In this document: positions 44,811-53,359 of the stretch, one piece after another | Layout: every line of letters begins with the position of its first letter | Numbering within the stretch: position 1 is the first letter of the stretch | Translations under genes and position numbers: made by a program | The notes under the pieces: model-generated | Database searches by the model: none | What the model was told of the DNA's origin: nothing | The model's input: the letters and a program-made list of their open reading frames with translations, nothing else | Assembly (NCBI RefSeq): GCF_000143415.4 | Contig: NW_003314300.1 | Span: forward strand, 42,908 to 106,907 | Source of the DNA: Selaginella moellendorffii | Taxonomy: Eukaryota; Streptophyta; Lycopodiopsida; Selaginellales; Selaginellaceae | Length of the DNA: 64,000 nt | Direction: 5' to 3'

Positions 44811-47800
44811 CTAGAGCTGGATATTCTTTGGTATGTTCTTCCTTCTCAACTCCTGGATTTGAGCTTGCTCCTCCCTCATGCCACTGCTCGCGTAGATCGC
44901 CTCCATCAACAAATACCCCGCCTCGTGCCTCGCCTCCACTTCAACCAGCCGATCGAAAGCAAGCTTTCCGACCGCCGCATTCTTCCACTTCTTGCAAGCG
45001 CCCAGCACCGTTCTCCAAGCAACACCACTCGCCTCACAAGGCATGGCTTTCACCATCTCCACCGCTTCCTCCAGCTCGTTTGCGCGGCCGAGAGCGTCCA
45101 CCATACAGTGGTAGTGCTCGGCCCCGGGACGAACTCCATACTTCGCTTCCACCTCCTTGAAGTAGCGCTTCGCTTGGTGGACAAGCCCGCCATGGCTGCA
45201 CGCCGTGAGCACGCAAAGAAGTGCGATCCCATCTGGTTGGAAGCCTTCGTCTTGCATCTCGTCGAAGAGCTTGAAAACCATTCGCGTGTCCCCGTCGCGG
45301 CTGTGTGCTGCTATCACGGACGTCCAGGCAACCGCGTCTGGTTTCTCCAGGGACTCGAAGACCTGCTGTGCCTTCGCTGCGTCCCCGGCTTTGCCATAGC
45401 CATCGACGACGCCGTTCGCTACAACGGGATCGTCCTCGAGTCCACACCTGGAGATATCTGCGTGAATTCCCTGCAGAGGCTCCAAGGCTCCCACGCTGCT
45501 GCTACCTTTGAGAGCAGCCACGAAAGTTGGCGCGTCGGGTCTGTATCCCTGTGCTCGCATTCGATGGAAGAGTTGCAGAGAAAGCTCCCCCTGACCACTT
45601 TCGGCGAGCCCGAGTATCATCACAGTCCAGGACACCGCGTCGTGAAGGCGCACCTTTTGGAACACCTTCCAGGCGTCCCGGATGCTTCCACACTTGGCGT
45701 AGAAGCTGACGAGCGCGCTGGCTAGAAAAGTGTCCGAGTCGAATTCAAAGCTGGCCGCTCGAGCGTGAATCCCCACGGCTTTCTCGAGTGCCTCCTCTAC
45801 TTTCACGAGCCGTCCATCCCCATCTGTCTTCCCTGCTAGACTGCTGCAAGCCTTGAGTGCCGCACAAAACGTTCGAGAGGTTGGAACGCAGCTGCTGTTC
45901 GTCTCGAAGATACTCAGGGCCTCTTCTGCTTCCCCGTTTGTGACATATCCCAGGATCAAAGCGTTCCACGAGACGGGATCCTGAGGCGTCATCCCATCAA
46001 AAACTTTTCGAGCGTCGGCCAAACTCCCACACTTGACGTACATGTCCACCAGTGCGTTCGCCACACTGACGTCCGTGTCGTAGCCACTCTTGAATGCTTG
46101 AGAGTGCACAGCTGCGCCTGTTCCCAGCGACTCAGCCTTCACCATCCTTCCTTCCACTTCCTTGGCTTCCTCTGTTGCTCCCAATACACTGCAGGCCCTG
46201 ATGGCAGCGGCAAAACTGTACGCATTTGGTAGAAGTCCCGCCGGTTCCATGCACGAGAAAACTTCCAGAGCGAGCTTCGGTTCTCCGCAGTCGACATATG
46301 CCATGAGCAAGGCAGTCCATGATACCACACTGCGCTGTGGCATCTTGTCAAAGACTATCCGGGCGTCCATCAAACTTCCACACCTTGAGAACGTATCTAG
46401 TAGAGCATTGGCGAAGAGAATTCCATTCTCAAAACCGTGTCCCGCAGCTTGCAAATGGACTTCCATAGCCTTCTCAAGAGATTCCAGCTTGACAAGCTTC
46501 CCCTCCACGTCAGTCCCCTCCTCTTTAGCTGCAAGATCAACACACGCTTTGAGAGCTCCAACAAATGTCGAAGAGTTTGGAGCACAGACCTTTGCTGCTA
46601 GTATTTCCGCTAGTAACTCCAAAGCCGTACCACCCTCGCTGTTTTCTGCGTATCCAAGCATCAACGCGTTCCACGAGACCACACTGTGCTCCCGCATCGT
46701 GTCGAAGACTTTGCGGGAATCGAGCAAACTCCCACACTTGGCATACATGTCGACGAGTGTGGTCGCCACGAAAGCCTCCGAGACAGAACCGATCTCTGCT
46801 GCCTGCGAGTGAATGGCCAGTCCCTTCTCTAAAGCCTGTAACTTGACGACCACTCCGTAGATTTCCTTCTTTTCTTCGTCGGCTGCAAAGGTGGTACAAG
46901 CTTTCAGAGCAGCGACCAAAGTTGAGGCATTTGGTTGGCAGCCGTCCTCACTGATCCATTCAAACATCTCCAAGGCGAGCTCTGCTTTCCTGTTCTCGAC
47001 ATATCCCAGCAACAACGCGTTCCAGGACACAACGCTGTGAAAACACATCCTGTCGAAAATCCTTCGAGAATCAACCAGGCTCCCACACTTTGCGTACATA
47101 TCCAGCAAAGTGTTGGTGACGACTATCTCCAAATCGTAGCCAGATTGCGCAGCTTTCAAGTGAATTCCCATCCCCTTCTCTAAAGACTCCAGTTTCACCA
47201 CCATTCCGTCAACCTGCTTGCCTTCTTCTGCTACTGCCAAATAAGAGCACGCCTTTGTGACAGCCACGAAGCTGCACGCGTCGGGAAGACAGCCTCGAGG
47301 TCTCATGTGTCGAAACAGTTCCAAAGAGAGCTCGGGTTCCCCGTTTTCCGCATAGCCGAGGATCAAAGAGTTCCAAGCCACGACGTTGTGACCAACCATC
47401 CTGTCGAAGACGAGACGCGAGTCTCGCATGCTTCCACACTTCGCGTACATGTCGATGACAGTGCTCGACACAAAAATGTCCGAGTCGTATCCGCGTTTTG
47501 CAGCCTCTGAATGTAGAGCCAGACTCTTCTCCAGGGACTCCAAGCTCACAAGCTTGCCATCCAGCACCGCTTTTCCTTCTTCTTTCAATCCCATGTCCGC
47601 GCAGGCTTTGCAACCGGCAACGACAGTCCGAGCATTCGGCGAGCAGCGTTTAGTCCGCATGAGCTCGAACAGATCCATAGCCAGCTCCCCTTCCCCATTC
47701 TCTGCGTATCCAAGCATCAGCCCGTTCCAGAGTATCACGTCGTCGTGGGAATCCAGCTTGTCAAACACCTGCTTAGCATCCTCCATGCTTCCACACTTCG

Positions 47801-48356
47801 CATACATCTCGATCATGCTGCTTGCCAGGAACCTGTCCGAGTCGAAACCAAGCCTCGCAGCTTGATCGTGCAGAGAAATCCCTCTTTCCAGCGAAGCCAC
47901 CCTCACAAACGTGCCGTCAACACGTGTGAACTCCTCCCTGAGAGCCAGGCGGCCGCAAGCTTTGGTAGCGGCTACGAGAATCCGAGCATCCGGTGGACAG
48001 CCAGCGTCTTCCATGCGAGAGAAAAGCTCCAGCGCGAGCTCTCCATTTCCATCCTCGGCGTGGCCCAGCATCAATGACGTGAGAGCAATGGCGTTGTGGC
48101 AAGGCATCCTGTCAAAGACACTGTGAGCGTCGGCCATGCTCCCACACTTGGCGTATGCGTTAACCAAAGCGCTGGCTGCGTAAACGCTGGACACTTCACC
48201 TCTTTCCATGGCGTCTGCGTGGATGCTCTTGATGCGCTTGACATCCCCGGAGCTCGCGCACGACTTGAGCGCCGCGAGAAGGCTGGGAAGATTTCTCCTG
48301 GCATTTTTGGAAGCGCTCACTGCAATATCGAGGAGACAATCAATCAAATCCAACAA
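44811..48356 (-). CDS. PLS-type PPR protein, E-type end, start unresolved
   Basis: An 1181-codon uninterrupted frame of pentatricopeptide repeats. PPR proteins of the PLS class bind organellar RNA and mostly direct C-to-U editing. Repeated signatures are LVDMYAKCGSL-DARKVFD, VSWNALMLGYAENG and ALEMF. The C-terminus is E-type (HYHCMVDALGRANELEEAVE ... AGYLLMEAIYASSGM) and lacks a DYW deaminase, so an editing role would need a deaminase partner. Most repeat units carry an extra ~17-residue segment of the type EEGKxVDGxxVKLESLEKG before the IHxxAA helix. The frame opens at TTG; an in-frame TAG lies 15 bp upstream and the first ATG is codon 50 (48209), so translation starts there or in an undetected upstream exon with acceptor TTTCTAG at 48372. 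No organellar presequence is seen. It is the only whole copy in the array. Confidence 0.85.
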   Translation of the reverse strand: MLDLIDCLLDIAVSASKNARRNLPSLLAALKSCASSGDVKRIKSIHADAMERGEVSSVYAASALVNAYAKCGSMADAHSVFDRMPCHNAIALTSLMLGHAEDGNGELALELFSRMEDAGCPPDARILVAATKACGRLALREEFTRVDGTFVRVASLERGISLHDQAARLGFDSDRFLASSMIEMYAKCGSMEDAKQVFDKLDSHDDVILWNGLMLGYAENGEGELAMDLFELMRTKRCSPNARTVVAGCKACADMGLKEEGKAVLDGKLVSLESLEKSLALHSEAAKRGYDSDIFVSSTVIDMYAKCGSMRDSRLVFDRMVGHNVVAWNSLILGYAENGEPELSLELFRHMRPRGCLPDACSFVAVTKACSYLAVAEEGKQVDGMVVKLESLEKGMGIHLKAAQSGYDLEIVVTNTLLDMYAKCGSLVDSRRIFDRMCFHSVVSWNALLLGYVENRKAELALEMFEWISEDGCQPNASTLVAALKACTTFAADEEKKEIYGVVVKLQALEKGLAIHSQAAEIGSVSEAFVATTLVDMYAKCGSLLDSRKVFDTMREHSVVSWNALMLGYAENSEGGTALELLAEILAAKVCAPNSSTFVGALKACVDLAAKEEGTDVEGKLVKLESLEKAMEVHLQAAGHGFENGILFANALLDTFSRCGSLMDARIVFDKMPQRSVVSWTALLMAYVDCGEPKLALEVFSCMEPAGLLPNAYSFAAAIRACSVLGATEEAKEVEGRMVKAESLGTGAAVHSQAFKSGYDTDVSVANALVDMYVKCGSLADARKVFDGMTPQDPVSWNALILGYVTNGEAEEALSIFETNSSCVPTSRTFCAALKACSSLAGKTDGDGRLVKVEEALEKAVGIHARAASFEFDSDTFLASALVSFYAKCGSIRDAWKVFQKVRLHDAVSWTVMILGLAESGQGELSLQLFHRMRAQGYRPDAPTFVAALKGSSSVGALEPLQGIHADISRCGLEDDPVVANGVVDGYGKAGDAAKAQQVFESLEKPDAVAWTSVIAAHSRDGDTRMVFKLFDEMQDEGFQPDGIALLCVLTACSHGGLVHQAKRYFKEVEAKYGVRPGAEHYHCMVDALGRANELEEAVEMVKAMPCEASGVAWRTVLGACKKWKNAAVGKLAFDRLVEVEARHEAGYLLMEAIYASSGMREEQAQIQELRRKNIPKNIQL

Positions 48357-48639
48357 TGTAGCGGGGAAGATCTAGAAATACTCACTAAGAATCCCTCAAT
48401 CGGTGAGATTCTCCGGCAGCTCTCGCAGCGCGCGTTTGTTGGCGCTGGAAGGAAGCCTTCGTCCTCGATCGCGCTGGCGAGCTTCCATCTGCGATCAAAA
48501 GAGCGACATTCCAGGATTATGGAGCTCGGTGACAAACCTCTGGATGCCGATCCATGCCTGGCACATTGCGGGAACGAGCATTTTCTCCCAATCTCTAGGA
48601 AGAACCCTAGAACTCTTGCTGACGTGGCGGCTTAAGGGT

Positions 48640-48665
48640 TTGGGATGTATATATAGAAGACATGC
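48640..48665. promoter_or_regulatory. TATA box between divergent PPR and ENT genes
   Basis: GTATATATAG is palindromic enough to serve either direction. It lies about 285 bp upstream of the PPR open frame (minus) and about 400 bp upstream of the ENT-gene ATG (plus). An ATG at 48741 opens a 20-codon exon-like segment ending at a CTGCAG|GTGAGA donor, possibly an alternative first exon. Confidence 0.4.
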
Positions 48666-49043
48666 TCTAGAGAATTTTTTTTTTTGTGTGGGAGGGAGGA
48701 ACACAAAGGCGAGCGCTGGACGGGTTTTCATCGGCTCGACCATGCTGAGGAGCTCGGCGCTGGGCAGATTTTCATGGAATATCAGCGCAGCGGCACTGCA
48801 GGTGAGATTCCAGTGCCCTACCGGCGCGTAGCTCGTAGAAATCCTTCTCGCGACAATCCCCAATCTCTCCTCGCGCTCCTCCTCTAGCAGCTAGGGAGTT
48901 CGATTGCGAGCGGCAGCGGCAGTAGCGTCTCCGGGAAGCCCTAGTGTGTGGCGATCGAATTCGCGGGCTTAGGGTTTAGAGAGCTTCCTCTCCTTCCAGC
49001 GAGCGCACGCTAACGGTGGACTGCCCGCGCAGACGATTATGAC

Positions 49044-50051
49044 ATGGCTCCTCGCAAGGGAGTTCTCCGGAGGTACGATAGCAGGAAGCTCCAGATGAAG
49101 AAACTCCAGGAGCTAGAGCAGGAGGCTTACAAGGCTGTGATGAGAGCTTTCAATGCTCAATCCGATGGCCTCTCTTGGGTATGATGAATTCTACTTGTGT
49201 TTAGCTCGTCTCACTTGCTTTGATTTTTTTTTTGTTCTCTCTATCTTTTTGCAGGGTAGAGAAAGGCTGATGTCTGATCTGCGCAAAGAGCTTAGAGTGT
49301 CCGACGAACTCCACCGAGAGTTCCTGAGTAGAATGCCCGAAGATAAAACTGTGATGCAAATCAGGTATTTTCGATCAGAATTTTTTGAGGTGGAGAGCGC
49401 TATTAAATGTTCCACAGGGACTGTAGAAGAGCTGGCCAGGAACAAACGGGTAAAAAGAGGAAGGTGTGTGCTTTCCATTTTGCTGGTGGGTTTCCTGTGT
49501 ACTGATTAAATCCTTTCGGACTTGCAGAGCAACGCTACCGGTGTGCTAAAGAGGTTTCCGAAAGGAAAAAAGTCAAGGGTCGATGCTCTGAAACCGGAGG
49601 AGCCCGAGCTACTGACAATAGACGCCCTTCAACATGAGGTACCAGCTACTTGCTGTACTTTGCTTTTTCATTTGCTTTTTGATATTTGTAATGCAGGTGG
49701 GACTGCTAGAGGTGGAGCTGGATGCAACTCGGCTAGCCAGGGCGAAAAAGGCAGCATATGTACGTGAGCTCCGGGATGTGTTTCAGAAACTCACACGGAG
49801 TTTATGCTTGTAGGAATACAAGACCAAGCTTATGGATGCCTTGGAACAAGCTGGGCAGGACAACGAAGATGGTAAGTTCAGTTTTTCTTGTTCATTGAGA
49901 GTAACTCTGTGTCGTAGATTCGGAGAAAACGGAGGACAGGGATCCAGTTCCAGGCACGGCCGATACTCAACCGCAATCACAGTCCCAGGAAAACGTGAAT
50001 ACTGAGAACACTGAGAATACCGAGTGTAAACCCGGGCACGAGGACGGGTGA
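49044..50051 (+). CDS. ENT-domain (EMSY N-terminal-like) nuclear protein
   Basis: Seven-exon gene, 218 aa in my model: 49044-49178, 49255-49364, 49418-49463, 49528-49638, 49697-49759, 49814-49871, 49918-50051. All introns are GT-AG, 46-76 nt, with consistent phases. Residues ~20-85 are an ENT domain: LEQEAYKAVMRAFNAQSD, LSWGRERLMSDLRKEL, RVSDELHREFLSRM. A basic GKKRK patch follows, then KRFPKGKKSR, a coiled-coil helix (LQHEVGLLEVELDATRLARA) and a Gln/Asn/Thr-Glu-rich acidic tail. Plant ENT proteins of the EMSY-like type act in chromatin-linked immunity; they usually continue into an Agenet/Tudor module, absent here. The start ATG is the first in frame and precedes the domain by about 19 residues. 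Confidence 0.8.
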
Positions 50052-52499
50052 GCAAGCCACAATAGACGTGGGGGTGGGGGCTAAAAAATTTTGACCGCGA
50101 GGTACGGCTTCTTTTTAATTTTTTTTTTCCCCGGTGACGCTGCTGCTGGCGGGTGCAAAGTGAATGCACGAATGTTCATGGCGCCATTTGTACTATTCAA
50201 TGAATTCTGAAAGTTCTTTCTCTGTTACATCTTTTCTACTAATCGCGGGCGCTGTAGAAAATCTCGCAGCGCGATCTCAAGCACTGGAGGTTTTTGTTCT
50301 AACATCTTAATGGTTTTGCTGACTCTTTTCTATGCAGAAGTCGACAGGTGTTCCTTGTGTTCACAGGTCTGACTAGAAATTTGTTTCCAGGATTTGTAAG
50401 TTCCGAGCTAAAGTTTTGATTTGCTTTGTGCAGTTTCGACGCGTAGAGCTTCGTAAAAGCTGAGCAGTGTACGGACGTTGATCTGGACTTTGGGAGTCAT
50501 CCGCTTATCAATGACCCCTTACGTGTGAGGAAAAGGAGAAGGATCGTTTTGACGAGCCAGGTACTGGTGATGATACTCGGAGTTTCAAGCTTTCCACTCC
50601 ACTAACGCTTTTGCCAGGCGAAAACCCAAGATTGCTTGCGCTGGAGCCAAACACTTGTCAGCTCGGCTCCAAGCTTGCTTGAATGGAAGCTCTGGAGCTC
50701 TCATTAGAGCTGTAGGGCCGTTGCTCCACCTCGCTAAAGTTCTGGTCGCGGGCTCTCGATCGATCGGCTTCCAGAAAAGAAAAGCAAGGTTCGTTTCTCA
50801 TTTGCTTGTGCATGTTTGAGCGCTTTCCAGAGATCTGCCAAAGAATAATGAGGAATGGTACCACCAATATCGCAAGAGTTCCATTATTTATATCGCGTGA
50901 GCACAGCTAGATCCCAATTTCCCAGCTGCTTGAGTTGGCACCCCTGCCTAGGCGACACAATCGCAAGTCATCTCGCACAGATGGTTTCATCTGGTCCGTT
51001 CGCTGCTCGATGATCCATCCAGGGAAAAGGTTGGTTGAATCATGCAAAAGTGTGGCTACTGTACTGAAAACCATTCTTTGTTCACGCAGAATTTCTTTGG
51101 CGACTACCTACGCGTCGCTGGAGACTAAAGTTTATAGCAAACAAAAAATCTAGGAGATATCCCACACAAACTTGGTGTGTTTAGGTGGTGAGAATCTTAA
51201 TAGTCCTCGACAAGATCCACAGTCTAGAAGATCATTACGTATCCCACACACAAGAAGTAACGCGAGAAAAAAAACAATCTATTGTAAGTTGGAGTGGAAT
51301 ACCATTGTTCACGAAAGAAAATTGTAAGTTACCTGACGCCCTGGCCAGTGTGAGGAATGTCTCGTCTCTATCTATCCTGAGCCTACACACTTTTCGCTCG
51401 TACGGCCTCCACTATGCTGTTCTTGCTCGAGATCTTCCTGGGCTTGTACGGACGAGATCACTGTCGATGTGGTCCTCTTTCTTTTTCCTGGGTCGATTGA
51501 ATTCATCGTGGAGGACAAGAGATCAAGGGTACCTGGGGGGGGCCAATCTTCGTTTGGATCTAAGTTTTTGGTGACCAGCCGCCATCCAATACACGGGCAG
51601 TAAGAACCACATACGATATAGTTAAAACTTAATGGTGGATTCCTTTCTAGAACGACGATGACCGATTGATCGAAACTTTTGGCTTAATCTTTCTTTCAAG
51701 TGTTAAGACTTGGAAGAAATGTCCTGCCAAGTTCATCCACAATGCATGGACGCCATTGTGGAAAGTCTGGAAGAAGAAAAGAAGAAGCTAACGCTCATGT
51801 ATGTACCTACACTGTGGGGGCATTTTGTACGTACGCTCTTGTCTTTGTCTTTCGTTTCGCCACTGACTTGCGCCAATACCAAAAACCTGTATGAGAAACC
51901 AAAAAAATAAAATAAAAAACACGCCGTAGAGCTTACTCTAGTCGTATGCTTACACGTATTGTATTTCATGATCTCCCTATAAACAGCAACCCATGCATTG
52001 CTTTTGATCCGCGAAGAACTCAAATTTCCATGCAAGGGAAGTGATCTTAAACTGCTCAACTCGCTGGCAAGCGATCGAGGTAAGAAACTTCTCCTTTGAT
52101 TTTTTCTTGTGAGTTGCCGATCGATCGAGAATCGAGATCGAATGCATGTAGAGCTTGCAGCAGCGATCGAATCGCTCCCAAGTTGGTGGTTTCGATCTTT
52201 TCACGGGGTGTTCTCTTTTATTTTTTGTTAATCCCTCCTCTTTTTCTTCCTCTTGCCGCCTTCTTTTTCCGGCATTTTTGGGGGGTGTCGATCGAATCCA
52301 CTCTTGTAGGATATAAAATTTCATCCATCCCCATTCTTCTTTAGTTTCTATATTTTTCTTGGTTTCCTCACTTTCGTCATACTCTTCTTGTGTGTTGTTA
52401 CCAGGAGGAGGATCATTCGCCCAAGCGAAACATAAAAACAATCCTTTTAGTAGAGTTTCGATCGATCTTTCTCTCCACCTAACTTGATCTCGCCTTCCT
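50052..52499. other. Intergenic region, no recognised gene
   Basis: Mixed composition. Begins with the ENT gene's 3' UTR. Plus-strand frames at 50935-51153, 51185-51574 and 51700-51910 show no recognisable family and no supporting splice structure. They might be fragments of a decayed gene. A weak poly-A signal candidate (TTCAATGAATT) lies near 50200. Confidence 0.35.
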
Positions 52500-53359
52500 T
52501 CTAGAGAGAGCCACTGGTCCATCCATCCAGAGCCAGCAGCAAGCAGTAGAGTAGCAGCCAAGAAAGGATTTCACCGCAAGCCAGCCAAAGCGGCAGGGAT
52601 TCATCCAGGATCATCAAACCGAAAAGCAAGAAAGGCGCTCCATCGATCGATCTTGTGCCACTCCAAATTCTCCTCTTTCCTCCTGCATTGCATTGATCAT
52701 CCAAAGCTGCGCACGCTGCTCTACGAGCCGAGCCATCGCTTTGCTCATTGAAATCCACCGCTACCACCGTCAAAGCAAAGCAAGCGCAAAGGCACGAAAA
52801 GGAGAGTGAGGGTTTCAGTGCACTGGCAGAGACGAGAAAGGAGGCCAAGAAAAAAGGTGAAGTGGTGGCTGCGCTGTGCTGCACTTAAATGATTTATCAT
52901 TGATTACCCGCGAAATCGATATATCGACATATCCATCTCCTTCAATTCGCGAGCGACACAGAGCAAGCAGGCACAGAGCCGAGCAGAGGATTCTCTCTCT
53001 CTTTTTTTTTGCCACCTAGTTTTGTCTTGCCAGAAAATTTTCTTCTTTTTCTCCTGGTTTGCGAGCCCAATTAATGCTGGGCTCTGATCAATTCGGGAGC
53101 TGAGGTAGGTCGTCAAGCGAAGCAGCAGCAGGAGTACAAGATGCTGCTGCTGCGATTGAAAGATTTCCCTATCTTCTTCCAGGCGGGATCATCATCTCCT
53201 GGAAGATCCGCGGCGCAACCACGCAAGTCGCGATTTTGAGCACCTGGGTCGGCTTCTGCGGCGTCGAATCGATCGCCCATCATCGCCGATCGCGCCCGGA
53301 GCATCGATCCGAGGAGAGCCGAGCTGCCAAGAACAGGGGAGGTGAGAAAAGAAAAGGAA
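52500..53359 (+). promoter_or_regulatory. Likely promoter and 5' UTR of RBOH
   Basis: CT- and GA-rich leader-like sequence without long codon bias in the sense frame. A GGGAG|GTGAGA match at 53336-53345 resembles a splice donor, so part of the coding start may be alternatively spliced. No TATA box could be firmly placed. Confidence 0.35.

Noticed and set aside
44859-45725. 288-codon plus-strand frame (and its copies at 19843, 28528 and 35659)
   Set aside because: Exact antisense of the PPR C-terminus. Conservation in the copies is explained by the PPR duplication.
46800-47200. The PPR inserts as retained in-frame introns
   Set aside because: Only one of the inserts checked shows a convincing GT...AG pair, and lengths are not constant, so a protein-level insert is the simpler reading.
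51185-51574. 129-codon plus-strand frame as a gene
   Set aside because: No recognisable motif, no supporting splice sites or start context. Kept only as part of an unassigned intergenic region.
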